Positions 1 through 8,997 of a DNA stretch of 20,000 nt are shown one piece after another. The first letter of the stretch is position 1, and the number at the start of each line of letters is the position of its first letter. Position numbers and translations under genes: made by a program. The DNA is from Trachelipus rathkii (taxonomy: Eukaryota > Arthropoda > Malacostraca > Isopoda > Trachelipodidae). Below the pieces are notes generated by a model, which saw nothing but the letters and a program-made list of their open reading frames with translations, was not told the origin of the DNA and searched no databases. Location: positions 1 to 20,000 of the forward strand of contig JABUQX010126167.1 of the NCBI GenBank assembly GCA_015478945.1. The letters run 5' to 3'.

Positions 1-331
1 GCCAGCTGGTTCATGTATTTTCAACAGGTACATGGTATACGGATGGCGTCTAGTTTATGGGTACATTGCGTGGAAACGAACAACCGTGTCAAATAATGTC
101 GAGGAGGAGGCCCAAATCACATTTTTATGTGCATTTCACGAAGCCATAAAAAATATATCATGCAGTCGACATTGCATGTTTGTCTTGGCGGTTTCGTGTG
201 CTGGCGATGGCGCGAACACCAACGTGGCATATCCCATCCTTAATAGATTAAATAATCAAACTTATATTCTTACACATTTTCTTACTTATCCCGTACGGTG
301 ATATACCGCTGTAACATAACTCGTGAGACAC

Positions 332-334
<3 letters not shown>
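1..334. other. Unassigned unique sequence
   Basis: This is non-repetitive sequence of ordinary base composition. It has an 89-codon open frame on the plus strand (32-301) whose translation shows no domain, signal peptide or repeat that I recognise. The frame is not much longer than chance would allow, so I do not call a gene. The block could be the edge of an element that continues outside the window. Confidence 0.4.
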
Positions 335-383
<49 letters not shown>

Positions 384-428
384 CAACAGCATCACCAACA
401 TGTATTCTTACATCTTCTTCTGTATATA

Positions 429-475
<47 letters not shown>
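335..475. repeat. (AT)n microsatellites
   Basis: Two long TA runs (335-382 and 431-475) lie either side of a short unique spacer. Open frames here encode only alternating Ile-Tyr and are artefacts of the dinucleotide. Confidence 0.95.
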
Positions 476-479
<4 letters not shown>

Positions 480-760
480 AGATCTCAATTTAAGTCGAAT
501 TCCATAATTGCGGAATACCAAAATAAATTAAGGCTATTGCGATAATTTGAAAAATTTTGTTGAATTGCAGTTAGCGGAATGCCTATATCATTCCGCAATT
601 TAGTTCGCAATTCCCGCAATTAGAGGACTACCAAAAAAAAATTGTGGAATTTCAGTGGAATGCCAAAATTTATAGTCCACAAATTTTTACACGTTGGCCA
701 TCTTTGTACCTCTGGCAGCAACACCGAAAATCGGTATTTTTTGCATTCGGTATTTTAAAG
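480..760. repeat. AATTGCGGAAT inverted-repeat cluster
   Basis: The motif AATTGCGGAAT (506-516) recurs inverted as ATTCCGCAATT (590-600). Inside this, GCGGAAT (574-580) faces ATTCCGC (590-596) across a 9-nt loop. Further degenerate copies follow to about 650, and ATTCGGTATT-type motifs occur at about 730-755. Clustered short motifs in both orientations are typical of the subterminal regions of hAT or other cut-and-paste elements, and ATTCGGTATT is shared with the termini at 15350 and 19430. The transposon origin is inference. Confidence 0.5.
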
Positions 761-987
761 TTTTGTAAATAAGTAATAATTAACAAAAACTTAAACGCTT
801 AAATGCTTGAATAAAAGTTTGAAATCAACAATTTTTTCTTTTTCTTTTATACAAATTATCTTAAGCTTAAGTTATAATGAATATAATTTATGGAAGTATC
901 GCCACCAAATTTCAGATAAAATGTATTGTACAGTAAACATAAATGATGAATAAAATAATATAACATTGGTACAAAACATCGAAAGTC

Positions 988-990
<3 letters not shown>
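760..990. other. AT-rich sequence, nothing recognised
   Basis: This is moderately AT-rich unique sequence between the inverted-repeat cluster and the next microsatellite. I see no coding potential or RNA gene. Confidence 0.4.
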
Positions 991-1039
<49 letters not shown>

Positions 1040-1049
1040 ACCTTATATG

Positions 1050-1084
<35 letters not shown>
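991..1084. repeat. (AT)n microsatellites
   Basis: Two TA runs (991-1035 and 1051-1084) are separated by 15 bases. They are pure dinucleotide with no other content. Confidence 0.95.
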
Positions 1085-1088
<4 letters not shown>

Positions 1089-1129
1089 CAAATTATTTGA
1101 ATATTTCCCAACGAGCGAGGAAGAACCTA

Positions 1130-1239
1130 CTAGGAAGTAATTATCGGTATCCGATGGATAACAACGATATCCGGCGGATACGGATAGTCAAAAAACTTGG
1201 CGGATGGGCGGATACGGATAGTTGCCCATTACATCCCTA
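1130..1239. mobile_element. hAT-like element right terminus
   Basis: The sequence ends in ACATCCCTAA (about 1230-1239), the reverse complement of TTAGGGATGT, the terminal bases also found at 15323 and, inverted, at 19500. Just inside are repeated subterminal motifs: GGCGGATACGGATAGT occurs around 1173 and again around 1209, with related TATCCG motifs at 1150-1172. A short terminal repeat plus clustered subterminal motifs is the usual anatomy of hAT transposon ends. No matching left end is visible in the nearby sequence, so the element is truncated, lies partly outside the window, or has a decayed left end. Confidence 0.55.
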
Positions 1240-1257
1240 ATAACCTTAATAGCATAG

Positions 1258-1261
<4 letters not shown>

Positions 1262-1306
<45 letters not shown>

Positions 1307-1340
1307 ATATATACTATATATATATATACTGTGTATATAC

Positions 1341-1409
<69 letters not shown>

Positions 1410-1539
1410 ATATATATATATATATAATATACTAATATATATAACTATATATATATATATAATATAATATATGTATATATATATGTATTAATAATATAGA
1501 TATATATGTAATAATAATATATATATATATATATATAAT

Positions 1540-1577
<38 letters not shown>

Positions 1578-1673
1578 ATATATATAATATATATATAATA
1601 ATAATAATAATAATATAATAATAATAATAATATCATAATAATAATATATATATATAATAATAATATAATAATA

Positions 1674-1709
<36 letters not shown>

Positions 1710-1776
1710 TGTAATATTCAACAACAACAATAAATAATAATAATAATAACCAATAATAATAATAATAATAATAATA

Positions 1777-1817
<41 letters not shown>

Positions 1818-1861
1818 CTGTATATATGTATATATGATATATAATAATATATAATATATAT

Positions 1862-1907
<46 letters not shown>

Positions 1908-1950
1908 ACCAATAATATCATATATAATAATAATATATATATATATATAT
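1262..1950. repeat. Compound (AT)n / (AAT)n tract
   Basis: Nearly 700 bases consist almost only of A and T. (AT)n runs alternate with (AAT)n/(ATA)n trinucleotide runs, and short interruptions occur at about 1293-1345, 1712-1735 and 1811-1835. The overlapping minus-strand frames encode only Ile, Tyr and Leu runs and are not genes. Length and exact copy number in such a tract are prone to assembly error. Confidence 0.95.
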
Positions 1951-2129
1951 TCAAATTGATTTTTCATAACTATTTGGCTATATTTATTCAATTTATTTCA
2001 ACCTGGATTACTCATATTATTTCAACGAAATTCTAAATTGTTAAATTAATGTATCACATTATCACTAAATTGATCTTCAAATTTGTATTTACTATTTCTA
2101 AACCATCGAAACTTTAACTTTATTATATC

Positions 2130-2180
2130 AACATTTTGCGAGCTTTCGTCTCTATGGTGCGAGACCTCTTCAGGCAGGAC
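2130..2180 (-). ncRNA. Hammerhead ribozyme-like motif
   Basis: On the minus strand the core CTGAAGA (2173-2167) is followed by a five-base-pair stem GTCTC/GAGAC (2165-2161 with 2152-2148), an 8-nt loop, and then GAAA (2147-2144). CUGANGA, stem II and GAAA are the conserved core of the hammerhead ribozyme, and Penelope-like elements are known to carry such ribozymes in their terminal repeats. It lies directly 3' of the GIY-YIG frame, where that repeat is expected. One extra G (2166) sits between CUGAAGA and the stem, and I cannot identify a convincing stem III and cleavage triplet, so this copy may be degenerate or inactive. Confidence 0.5.
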
Positions 2181-2224
2181 GTCCGATCAAGAAAGAGAGG
2201 CACAAAATAATAAGATCTATCCAG

Positions 2225-2632
2225 CTATGAATTTTGTAGTCGGTTGGTTTGCTCTATAATTTTTTTGTAGAAATATGTGTCCTTCATGATATTTAGTTGT
2301 ATGGAATCTAATTTGATTTCTCCCGGTTGTTGATTGAAATTGTTCCAGTTCTTTATGCAAAATGACTCAATTTGTTTTCTTAGATGTGTATCCAGAGTAT
2401 TGAAAATTGCTTGTATATTGTTAGTATCTATGGCATGGTTATAATTGCTTCTATGTGATACAAGGGCTGAGTTCATGTTATCCACCCTCAAATCATACCT
2501 GTGCTGATATGACCTACGTGACAAGTCATTTGTTTCCCCAAAATATCGCAATTCACACTCTTTACAAGGGACCGTGTATACGCACTCCGTATTCTCCCCA
2601 TTCTTTATTTTTGAGGGCAGGAACACTCTCAA
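2225..2632 (-). pseudogene. Penelope-like element GIY-YIG endonuclease fragment
   Basis: The 135-residue frame reads as the C-terminal endonuclease of a Penelope-like retroelement, which nicks target DNA for integration. VYTVPC (residues 18-23) is the GIY strand and RYFGET (29-34) the YIG strand. A C-x2-C pair (C23, C26) lies between them, as in Penelope endonucleases. Then come an Arg pair (39-40), His44, an ALVSH segment (56-60) and HAID (66-69), the usual spaced helix and histidines. The apparent start at 2632 is TTG and probably not real: an in-frame stop lies about seven codons upstream, while related frames continue further, so the fragment is cut off from its reverse transcriptase. A hammerhead-like motif follows 3'. 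Bacterial or homing GIY-YIG enzymes are less likely given the Cys pair and context. Confidence 0.75.
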
Positions 2633-2639
2633 AATATAT

Positions 2640-2835
2640 AAATTGCTACTTTAACAATATTAAGTTATTGGAGGAGAACCAAAATATCTAAGTTAGTTCT
2701 TTTCACTAATTTTTAGAAGCTAAGCATAATTTTTTTAAACAATGATAGCATAGTATCCGCAGTATCTAGTGGAGTATAGATATGTCTATTATAAGAAAAA
2801 TGGATATTCAACGCAGTTGGGACATACAAAAACTT
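2640..2835 (-). pseudogene. Possible decayed RT-endonuclease linker of the Penelope-like element
   Basis: Upstream of the endonuclease on the minus strand, about 35 codons are open (roughly 2830-2725), with an N-I-H-F-S-Y type segment and then L-F-K-K-I. After a stop, another short open stretch runs to about 2650. Penelope-like proteins have a weakly conserved linker of this general character between reverse transcriptase and endonuclease. The match is loose and I found no RT motifs further upstream, so this is only a suggestion that decay, not a clean truncation, explains the missing part. Confidence 0.3.
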
Positions 2836-2931
2836 TCTTCCCACAGTTCTAGTGTGACAGGGCTGCCATCCAGCCTTTTACTTTTTTGCTTGTACAATTC
2901 CTTGATCAGCATTGGAAACTTATGACCCTAG

Positions 2932-3160
2932 AAACATGATCTTCTGGAGAGCTCTGGGAGAATGAGTTTTGGGGATAAATGGAAGATGATGCTAGTTCCA
3001 GTGAAAGGGTGAAACCCTACCTGAGAGTATATGCCTAAGGACTAATATCGGAAACCACTGTGCCAAGAAATAATTTCCTATAGTGCTCTAGGATCAAGAG
3101 TTTCGAGGACAGAAGAAAGATGTGGTCCAACTGACACGGTGAAAAGTAGTACCTGGGAGA
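2932..3160 (+). repeat. Diverged tandem duplication, about 95 bp units
   Basis: Two segments (about 2932-3027 and 3067-3160) align by eye through a shared series of blocks: a GCTCT segment, a GAGTTT segment, an AAGATG segment, then a GGTGAAA segment and ACCTG-GAG near the end. Divergence is considerable and the units lie about 130 bases apart. No coding potential or known RNA was recognised. A satellite remnant or an internal transposon repeat is possible. Confidence 0.45.
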
Positions 3161-3161
3161 T

Positions 3162-3392
3162 TAATATAATAATAATATATATATAATAATATATAATTAT
3201 ATATAATATGCAAATAATAATAATATAATAATAATATATAATAATAATAATAATAATAATATATATATGTAATATATATATATATATAATATTATAACAA
3301 TACAGCTTGAATATATATATAAGACATATGTTTAATAATAATATATATAATATAATATATATATAATATATATATATGTAATAATAATAATA

Positions 3393-3425
<33 letters not shown>

Positions 3426-3540
3426 TATATATATATATATTAATAATAATAATATGTAATAATATAATAATAATATACTAATAATAATAATATAATAATA
3501 ATATATCTTTTAATAATCGCTAATAATAACAATATGTATA
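3162..3540. repeat. (AAT)n / (AT)n tract
   Basis: This is trinucleotide AAT repeat mixed with AT dinucleotide, interrupted once at about 3290-3330 by a short unique piece. It has the same composition as the tract at 1262-1950. Confidence 0.9.
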
Positions 3541-3710
3541 TGGTGGTGGCTACCAATTATATAAAAATTTTCATACCTGCACAGCTGAAGCAAATATATC
3601 ACTGTCATCTTCTTTTTCTAGAATCATCTTCTCAAAGAGGGGGGAGGATCATTTGAATCTGCCATCATTTTTAAAAATGTGAAATTTAATTATAAAATCT
3701 ATAAAATGAA

Positions 3711-3907
<197 letters not shown>

Positions 3908-3908
<1 letters not shown>

Positions 3909-4500
3909 CCAATTATTTTAGTTTTCTGCAATAAAAAAAAAAAAATTTAATTTTATTTCTGGTCAGAATTTGATGGAACAAGCACCATAAGAAATAACTA
4001 TCTAATTACTTACGAGTCTGCAATAAAATTTAAAATCAGTTCAGTAGTAAAAACCATTTATAACATTATTTTTCACCTAAATCATGAAAAATCATACACC
4101 AAAACAAAGATCTAGCCCAACCATTCTAAATTTGCTATAAAAATAAAAAATAATGAATAATGGAAATATTACATTGATCTACAAAAAAAACATTTTTTTC
4201 TGGCATGAACTTTTCCAGCTGTTTTATACCAATTTGAGGGTGCTGATTCCAAATCGAATCTCAGATTTGCTCTATCACATCCCATTTCTCTGCAATCAGC
4301 AAACCCCAATTTTTGATCCATTTTACCTGGAATTAACACATTGTTACTAATGATTGCAAGTTGTTGCGAGTCAGTGACTGCTTTAGTGATAAAAGATGGT
4401 GGTGTATTTGGACAATAGCGTGTTTATTAATATCATTTTTTGCACATTTCACAATTTATTATATTAGGCTATTATATATTACAATCATTTTATGTAGCTA
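3908..4500. other. Unassigned AT-rich sequence
   Basis: No element is recognised with confidence. On the minus strand a 50-codon ATG-initiated frame (about 4323-4171) is open and contains several Cys residues, but its length is not significant alone. The plus-strand frame at 4153-4350 shows no recognisable features. A 14-base string, GTGCTGATTCCAAA (4240-4253), recurs at 17050, which could mean shared repeat ancestry but is close to chance expectation. Confidence 0.35.
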
Positions 4501-4504
4501 CATA

Positions 4505-5290
4505 AAAAAAAAATGAAAATGACTGACGTCTTTAGGAAAAAAAGTTACAACCTCTCAAAGTTTGGAATTTTCCCATAGGCTTTTCTTATATAAAAAAACA
4601 AAAAAAAATTTTTTTTTTTTTAAATCACAGGATAGACTTAAAAATAATAATGAAGAATAAAAAAAAATGACTTGGGTGTTTAAAAAAAACATTACAGCCT
4701 CTCAAAGTTAAAAACTTTCCCATAGGCTTTCTTATAAAAAAAATTACAATAAGATTTGTTAAGTATACACAGATTTACTCTGTGTATACCTAACAAAATA
4801 TAGGTATCATAACCTGAACTAGAGGGCCTAAAATGAGACCTAACCTGGATGGATTAAAAATGAAAAAAAAAAAAAAAGTCTATGGTAGTTTTAACAATTT
4901 TAAAAAGGTTGTAACTTTTTTTTCTAAAGACATCAGTCATTTTCATTTTTTTTATTCATCATTATTATTTCCTTAGAGTGTATCCTGTGATTTTTATAAA
5001 AATTGGTGGTGAAGGCATTCTACAATACTATTACCAATAATAAATATTGATGTATTGATAACTTGAAACACATTCAACAATTATTCTCATCCCTACACAA
5101 ACAAAATAAAGCCTAAAAGTGATGTTTTTAGTAGCATTATTTTATATAATTTTGGTAATAGTAGTGCAGAGGGGCTTCACCCTGATTTTTATAAATATCA
5201 CAGGATATATTCTAAAAAAATAATAATAAAGAGTAGTTACAGCCTCTCAAAGTTGTTAAAACTCCCATAGGATTTTATTATAAAATAAAA
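4505..5290. repeat. Four-copy repeat cluster, three direct and one inverted
   Basis: A unit of roughly 100-120 bases recurs. Its landmarks are ATCACAGGATA, an AATAATAATGA stretch, GAAAATGACTGA, a GTTACA[AG]CC block, CTCTCAAAG, then CCCATAGG and an A-rich end. Copies are at about 4505-4600 (plus, left end missing), 4623-4745 (plus), 4999-4865 (inverted) and 5199-5290 (plus). The arms 4513-4552 and 4908-4946 are inverted and differ by one substitution and one indel over 40 bases. No protein is encoded. This may be a short non-autonomous element or a local satellite. Confidence 0.7.
4755..4797. repeat. Near-perfect hairpin, 19-position arms
   Basis: The left arm (4755-4773) and right arm (4779-4797) are complementary at 18 of 19 positions, with a single A-C mismatch at 4762/4790 and a five-base loop TTTAC. 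The core GTATACACAGA faces TCTGTGTATAC. It sits between the second and the inverted copy of the surrounding repeat. It could be a palindromic mini-element or a structured transcript segment; nothing identifies its function. Confidence 0.8.
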
Positions 5291-5323
5291 AAAAATTTAA
5301 ATCATTATATAGCTACAGGTACC

Positions 5324-5798
<475 letters not shown>

Positions 5799-5799
<1 letters not shown>

Positions 5800-6060
5800 C
5801 CAAATATATTTTTCTTTATATACAGGAAAGCTGGTTTGGTTATGATACCGTGTTCACTAATGTACAAGACAAATCGTACTTCCCGAAGAATGCAAAACTG
5901 GACAGGATGAGGAACTCATCGGTGGCTACAAACTTTATCTATAATTGGTCAACTTGAAAGAGAGAGGCTTGAATGAGACGATGCACATATAAGAATAATC
6001 TTTAATAGTAAATCTTATATATATTTCCTTTAGCAATGTCAATATAAATATTTTCTTATA
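5799..6060. other. Unique sequence between AT tract and LTR-like region
   Basis: Non-repetitive sequence with no recognised gene. The lower boundary of the LTR of the minus-strand gypsy element should fall in or near this stretch, but no second LTR is available for comparison, so I cannot place it. Confidence 0.35.
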
Positions 6061-6938
6061 TTTATATATATATTTGTTCAAATAATAATGTAGAATATCG
6101 AAGTCACATTCCTTTAATAAATAGTTTCAGTAAATAAATATTATTCTCCTTTTGTAACAAAAATGTGTAGCAGTAAATATCAGCTTTATTTACAATAATA
6201 AATCTTCTTAATAATAATATAAATATTTCATTAATATTTAAATAGAAAATCGAGTCTGTGAATAAATCTTGAGAGAGCGTGGTTTCGTGGAATACTTAAA
6301 TACAATTGTGAGAGAGAGAGAGATAACAACTTGATTACATAAAATATTCTTGAATGTAGATATGTGATTCTGCACAAATAGTCTTTGCATAAATATTTAA
6401 TCTTGTAGAATATAACAATGGATAATCTTCTTCGTAGAAATTATCATACAATGTGATACGGAATAAATAGACTTACTGTGTTCTGCAACAGTAGAATGGA
6501 TAAACGATGATGCGGTCACTTCAACGACCAATGGAAAATAGTAGCTTATCTTAAGCATAGATACAATACGAATAATAAATAGGAATGGCTTCACTTGATA
6601 AATAAGAATATTCAACTTGTAAAATAATATTATCACACGAGTTATCTTAAATCACTAGATCAACTCTTAGTTTGCTAAAAACACAATAAATACTTTCTGC
6701 GTAACAGCAGTCTTTGTACACGACTCTCTCACACGAAAACCAGCGTCAGACTCTCTCGAATAATACGATACATTCTACTATATACTACAATAATTCAGGG
6801 CTTATCAACAGGTGGCGCGTTTGCCCTTCAACCTACTTACTATTTATACAATATTTGAAATAGATTTTAAATGCATTGTTTTTCTCTTTATCTATACGAC
6901 AAATTATATAATGTATATAATTTGAGCGGTATAGAATA
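6060..6938 (-). repeat. Probable 3' LTR of the gypsy element
   Basis: Read on the minus strand, this region starts directly after a polypurine tract, has a good TATA box TATAAATAG (6848-6840) about 90 bases in, and an AATAAA signal (6190-6185) much later. This is the order expected of a long LTR with U3, R and U5. A (GA)n run (about 6309-6322) lies inside. The 5' boundary is set by the polypurine tract; the 3' boundary at about 6060 is a guess. No matching 5' LTR exists in the window, so LTR identity is inference from position and signals. Confidence 0.5.
6840..6848 (-). promoter_or_regulatory. TATA box in the LTR-like region
   Basis: TATAAATAG on the minus strand is a strong TATA consensus, 90 bases inside the presumed LTR start. 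Transcription would begin near 6818-6810, next to the motif ACGCGCCACCTG. In so AT-rich a window the sequence alone is weak evidence; position is the main support. Confidence 0.45.
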
Positions 6939-6949
6939 CCCTCCCCTCC
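6939..6949 (-). other. Polypurine tract of the gypsy element
   Basis: On the minus strand GGAGGGGAGGG stands about 330 bases after the end of the integrase frame and directly before the LTR-like region. An all-purine run at this place is the expected primer for plus-strand DNA synthesis in LTR retrotransposons. It is conspicuous because its surroundings are AT-rich. Confidence 0.65.
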
Positions 6950-7276
6950 GAGGAAGGAATTTTATAACATAAAATTTCTATGATGTTCTGTACATTGATT
7001 TTAAATAAAAACAAAGCGTTTAAATTCGATTTTAACTACCTTTCCTACAACATATGATCTACTATGTCATAGAACAGATTCTCATTCTTCCAAAATCTCC
7101 AATTTCATTTCCTTATGATCAGGTAAGCGTTTCAGGGAGGTATAATACATGAATAAAAAAAAAAAAAAAAATAAATTCTAAACTAAAATATATCCATCTG
7201 CAGCTCATTGAAACATCTACCATAATTTGCCAGCCATTTCAATGAAAGAATGGACACGAAAGTAACCTGAAAAACA

Positions 7277-8365
7277 CTAATCAGAAAATGACAAATCATT
7301 ACGGTTGGAAGAAGAGGAAGGAAGATTAAGGAATTCATCAGATACTGGAGTGCTATGCATAGGAGGAACCCTATTAGAAGAACGAAGAAACCGAGGACTC
7401 TGGTCCCGAATTCCCTTAAATAACGGATATGGTTTGTAACTACTATCAGAAGTATCAGTTTCCGGCTTCGATATATCTGAACTACGAAAAGATGAACTTC
7501 CATTATTATTATTGAAACCCGAAAATGAAGATTGGAAAGTACTATCAGAACGAGAAGTATTTCCTTCAGAGCGATTATGACTAACCTGATTCGGACTATT
7601 TACATCATTTTGAATACGAATGGGATCATGAAAAGAAGAATTCGAATATGGAAGATTGTTTCTTTCATGAATTGGACTAGGAATCTTATTTGCATTTCTT
7701 GCATATTGATGAGGAAACATGACATTTTCATCTTCGTCATCTTGAGATAAACTTTCCGTTTCATCATTTACCTCATTATTGAAATGAACTTTCTTGCTTT
7801 GATTCGTTTTAATAGCAGAATTTTCCTTACTTTGAGGGAAATTTGGATCAAGAATAGGTTCAGGAACAATTTTAAAATTATCACTATGAACTGCGATCTC
7901 TCGTCCACTTTGCAAACATTGTAATATAAATCTGTTTCTCCCCAAGATTCCGACAACCCTATACGGTCCGACCCATCGTTTATGTAATTTCTTAGGTAAT
8001 CCAGAAGGTTTTATATTTAATATGTACACACGACTACCCACGAGAATATCCCTATCCAGAGCTTTACTACGTTGTCTGGTTATGAATTTGTTCGTTTCAT
8101 TCTCTAAATTTTCCTTTGCTATCTCACGAATCGTACGTATTGCTAAGTCTTTTAGCTCTTCATGACTTGGTTGGAAATCTTTGTTTATACTAGAGAAAGG
8201 TGTGATGTAGTTATCTACATCGTAAGGTAAGCGTTTGTTGTACGAATAAAGAACAAAATGTGGACTTTCCCCTAGCGTCTCATTGTAGGTGCTGTTCAAG
8301 CACAATTGAACGAATGGAAGGTAGGATGCCCAATCGTTACCCTTTTCATTGACATAATGTCGCAG
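7277..8365 (-). pseudogene. Gypsy integrase C-terminal part with GPY/F motif and polar tail
   Basis: This frame continues the integrase after the TAA at 8366-8368. The first residues are the end of the catalytic core. WVGPY (7975-7961, residues 111-115 counted from 8305) followed by the R-x-R-F-I-L-Q segment is the GPY/F motif typical of gypsy integrases. After that come about 200 residues rich in Ser, Asn, Asp and Pro with no hydrophobic core, hence probably disordered. An SPRFLRSSNRVPP segment near the end resembles the basic, Pro-terminated motif that closes many gypsy integrases. The frame ends at a normal stop at 7277, about 330 bases before the polypurine tract. No envelope gene follows. 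Confidence 0.8.
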
Positions 8366-8997
8366 TTAATTCTCTATCTGGAGGTTACAGCGTTCCACCA
8401 GGCTGTTTGCTGAAGGTGATCGAATTGAAATTTCGACCTTGTTTATTTTCCAAAGCTTACATAGCTGTTTGAAAAACGATGATACATATTCCCCAGCGTT
8501 ATCAGACAGGAGAACGGACGGTGTGTTATGGCGCACTATAACCCTATGAAGCAGAGCGTTTGCTATGTGAACACCATTCAACATACCTTGTAAGCGAATC
8601 TTTGAAAACCAGAATATATTTAGAACCCGTTTTAGAACAAGGAGGAAGTGGTCCAATGATATCAGTGTGTACTCTACTGAACGGCTGATATGCAATTGGG
8701 TACTTGTAAATAGATGCACGCTTAGGAATGTTCCCCTTAACACGTAAACAAGAAGGACATTCTTTACAAAATTGCTGTACAAGCTTTGATAGTTTCGGAA
8801 ACGTGTAACGTTCTCTGATTCTTTTCTCTGTGCGTATAGCACCCATGTGGCCAGCGCCTAGACTACAGTGATTGAGATTTAGAACAGTATAAACTAAAGA
8901 GTTTGGAACTTCAATGAGATATTGCATCTCCTTCGTAACGTAATATAAAATATTCTTAATATATGCATGTGGATAACAGAATGTGTTTCCTTTTTCT
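8366..8997 (-). pseudogene. Gypsy integrase N-terminal and catalytic core, frameshifted
   Basis: Integrase inserts the element's cDNA into host DNA. The upper segment (9008-8544) holds the zinc-binding HHCC motif: His at 8870 and in the GHMG motif, Cys in CPSC (ending 8748). The first catalytic Asp follows in HTDIIGP (8663-8661). The reading then moves to another frame near 8575, where SDNAGEY supplies the second Asp (8503-8501) and SLVER the Glu (8395-8393), a D-35-E spacing as the family requires. A TAA at 8366-8368 ends this segment, but related sequence continues in the same frame. All three catalytic residues survive, so the breaks look fairly recent. The frame also changes at the RT-integrase junction near 9000. 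Confidence 0.85.

Noticed and set aside
1445..1991. Minus-strand frames of 63-167 codons over 1262-1950
   Set aside because: They consist of Ile, Tyr and Leu runs dictated by AT and AAT microsatellites. There is no composition or motif of a real protein.
2225..2632. Homing endonuclease or group I intron origin of the GIY-YIG frame
   Set aside because: There is no intron core or host exon nearby, and the C-x2-C pair between the GIY and YIG strands with a 3' hammerhead-like motif fits a Penelope-like element better.
4171..4323. Minus-strand ATG frame of 50 codons with several Cys
   Set aside because: Too short to separate from chance. The Cys spacing fits no known finger, and there is no conserved context.
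6397..6636. Minus-strand frame of 79 codons in the LTR-like region
   Set aside because: It lies between the TATA box and polyadenylation signal, shows no protein features, and an LTR is not expected to encode protein.
7183..7503. Minus-strand 106-codon hydrophobic frame overlapping the integrase tail, considered as an env-like product
   Set aside because: It is an out-of-frame shadow of the Ser-rich tail (serine codons read as hydrophobic residues). It has no signal peptide plus ectodomain structure, and the true frame overlaps it fully.
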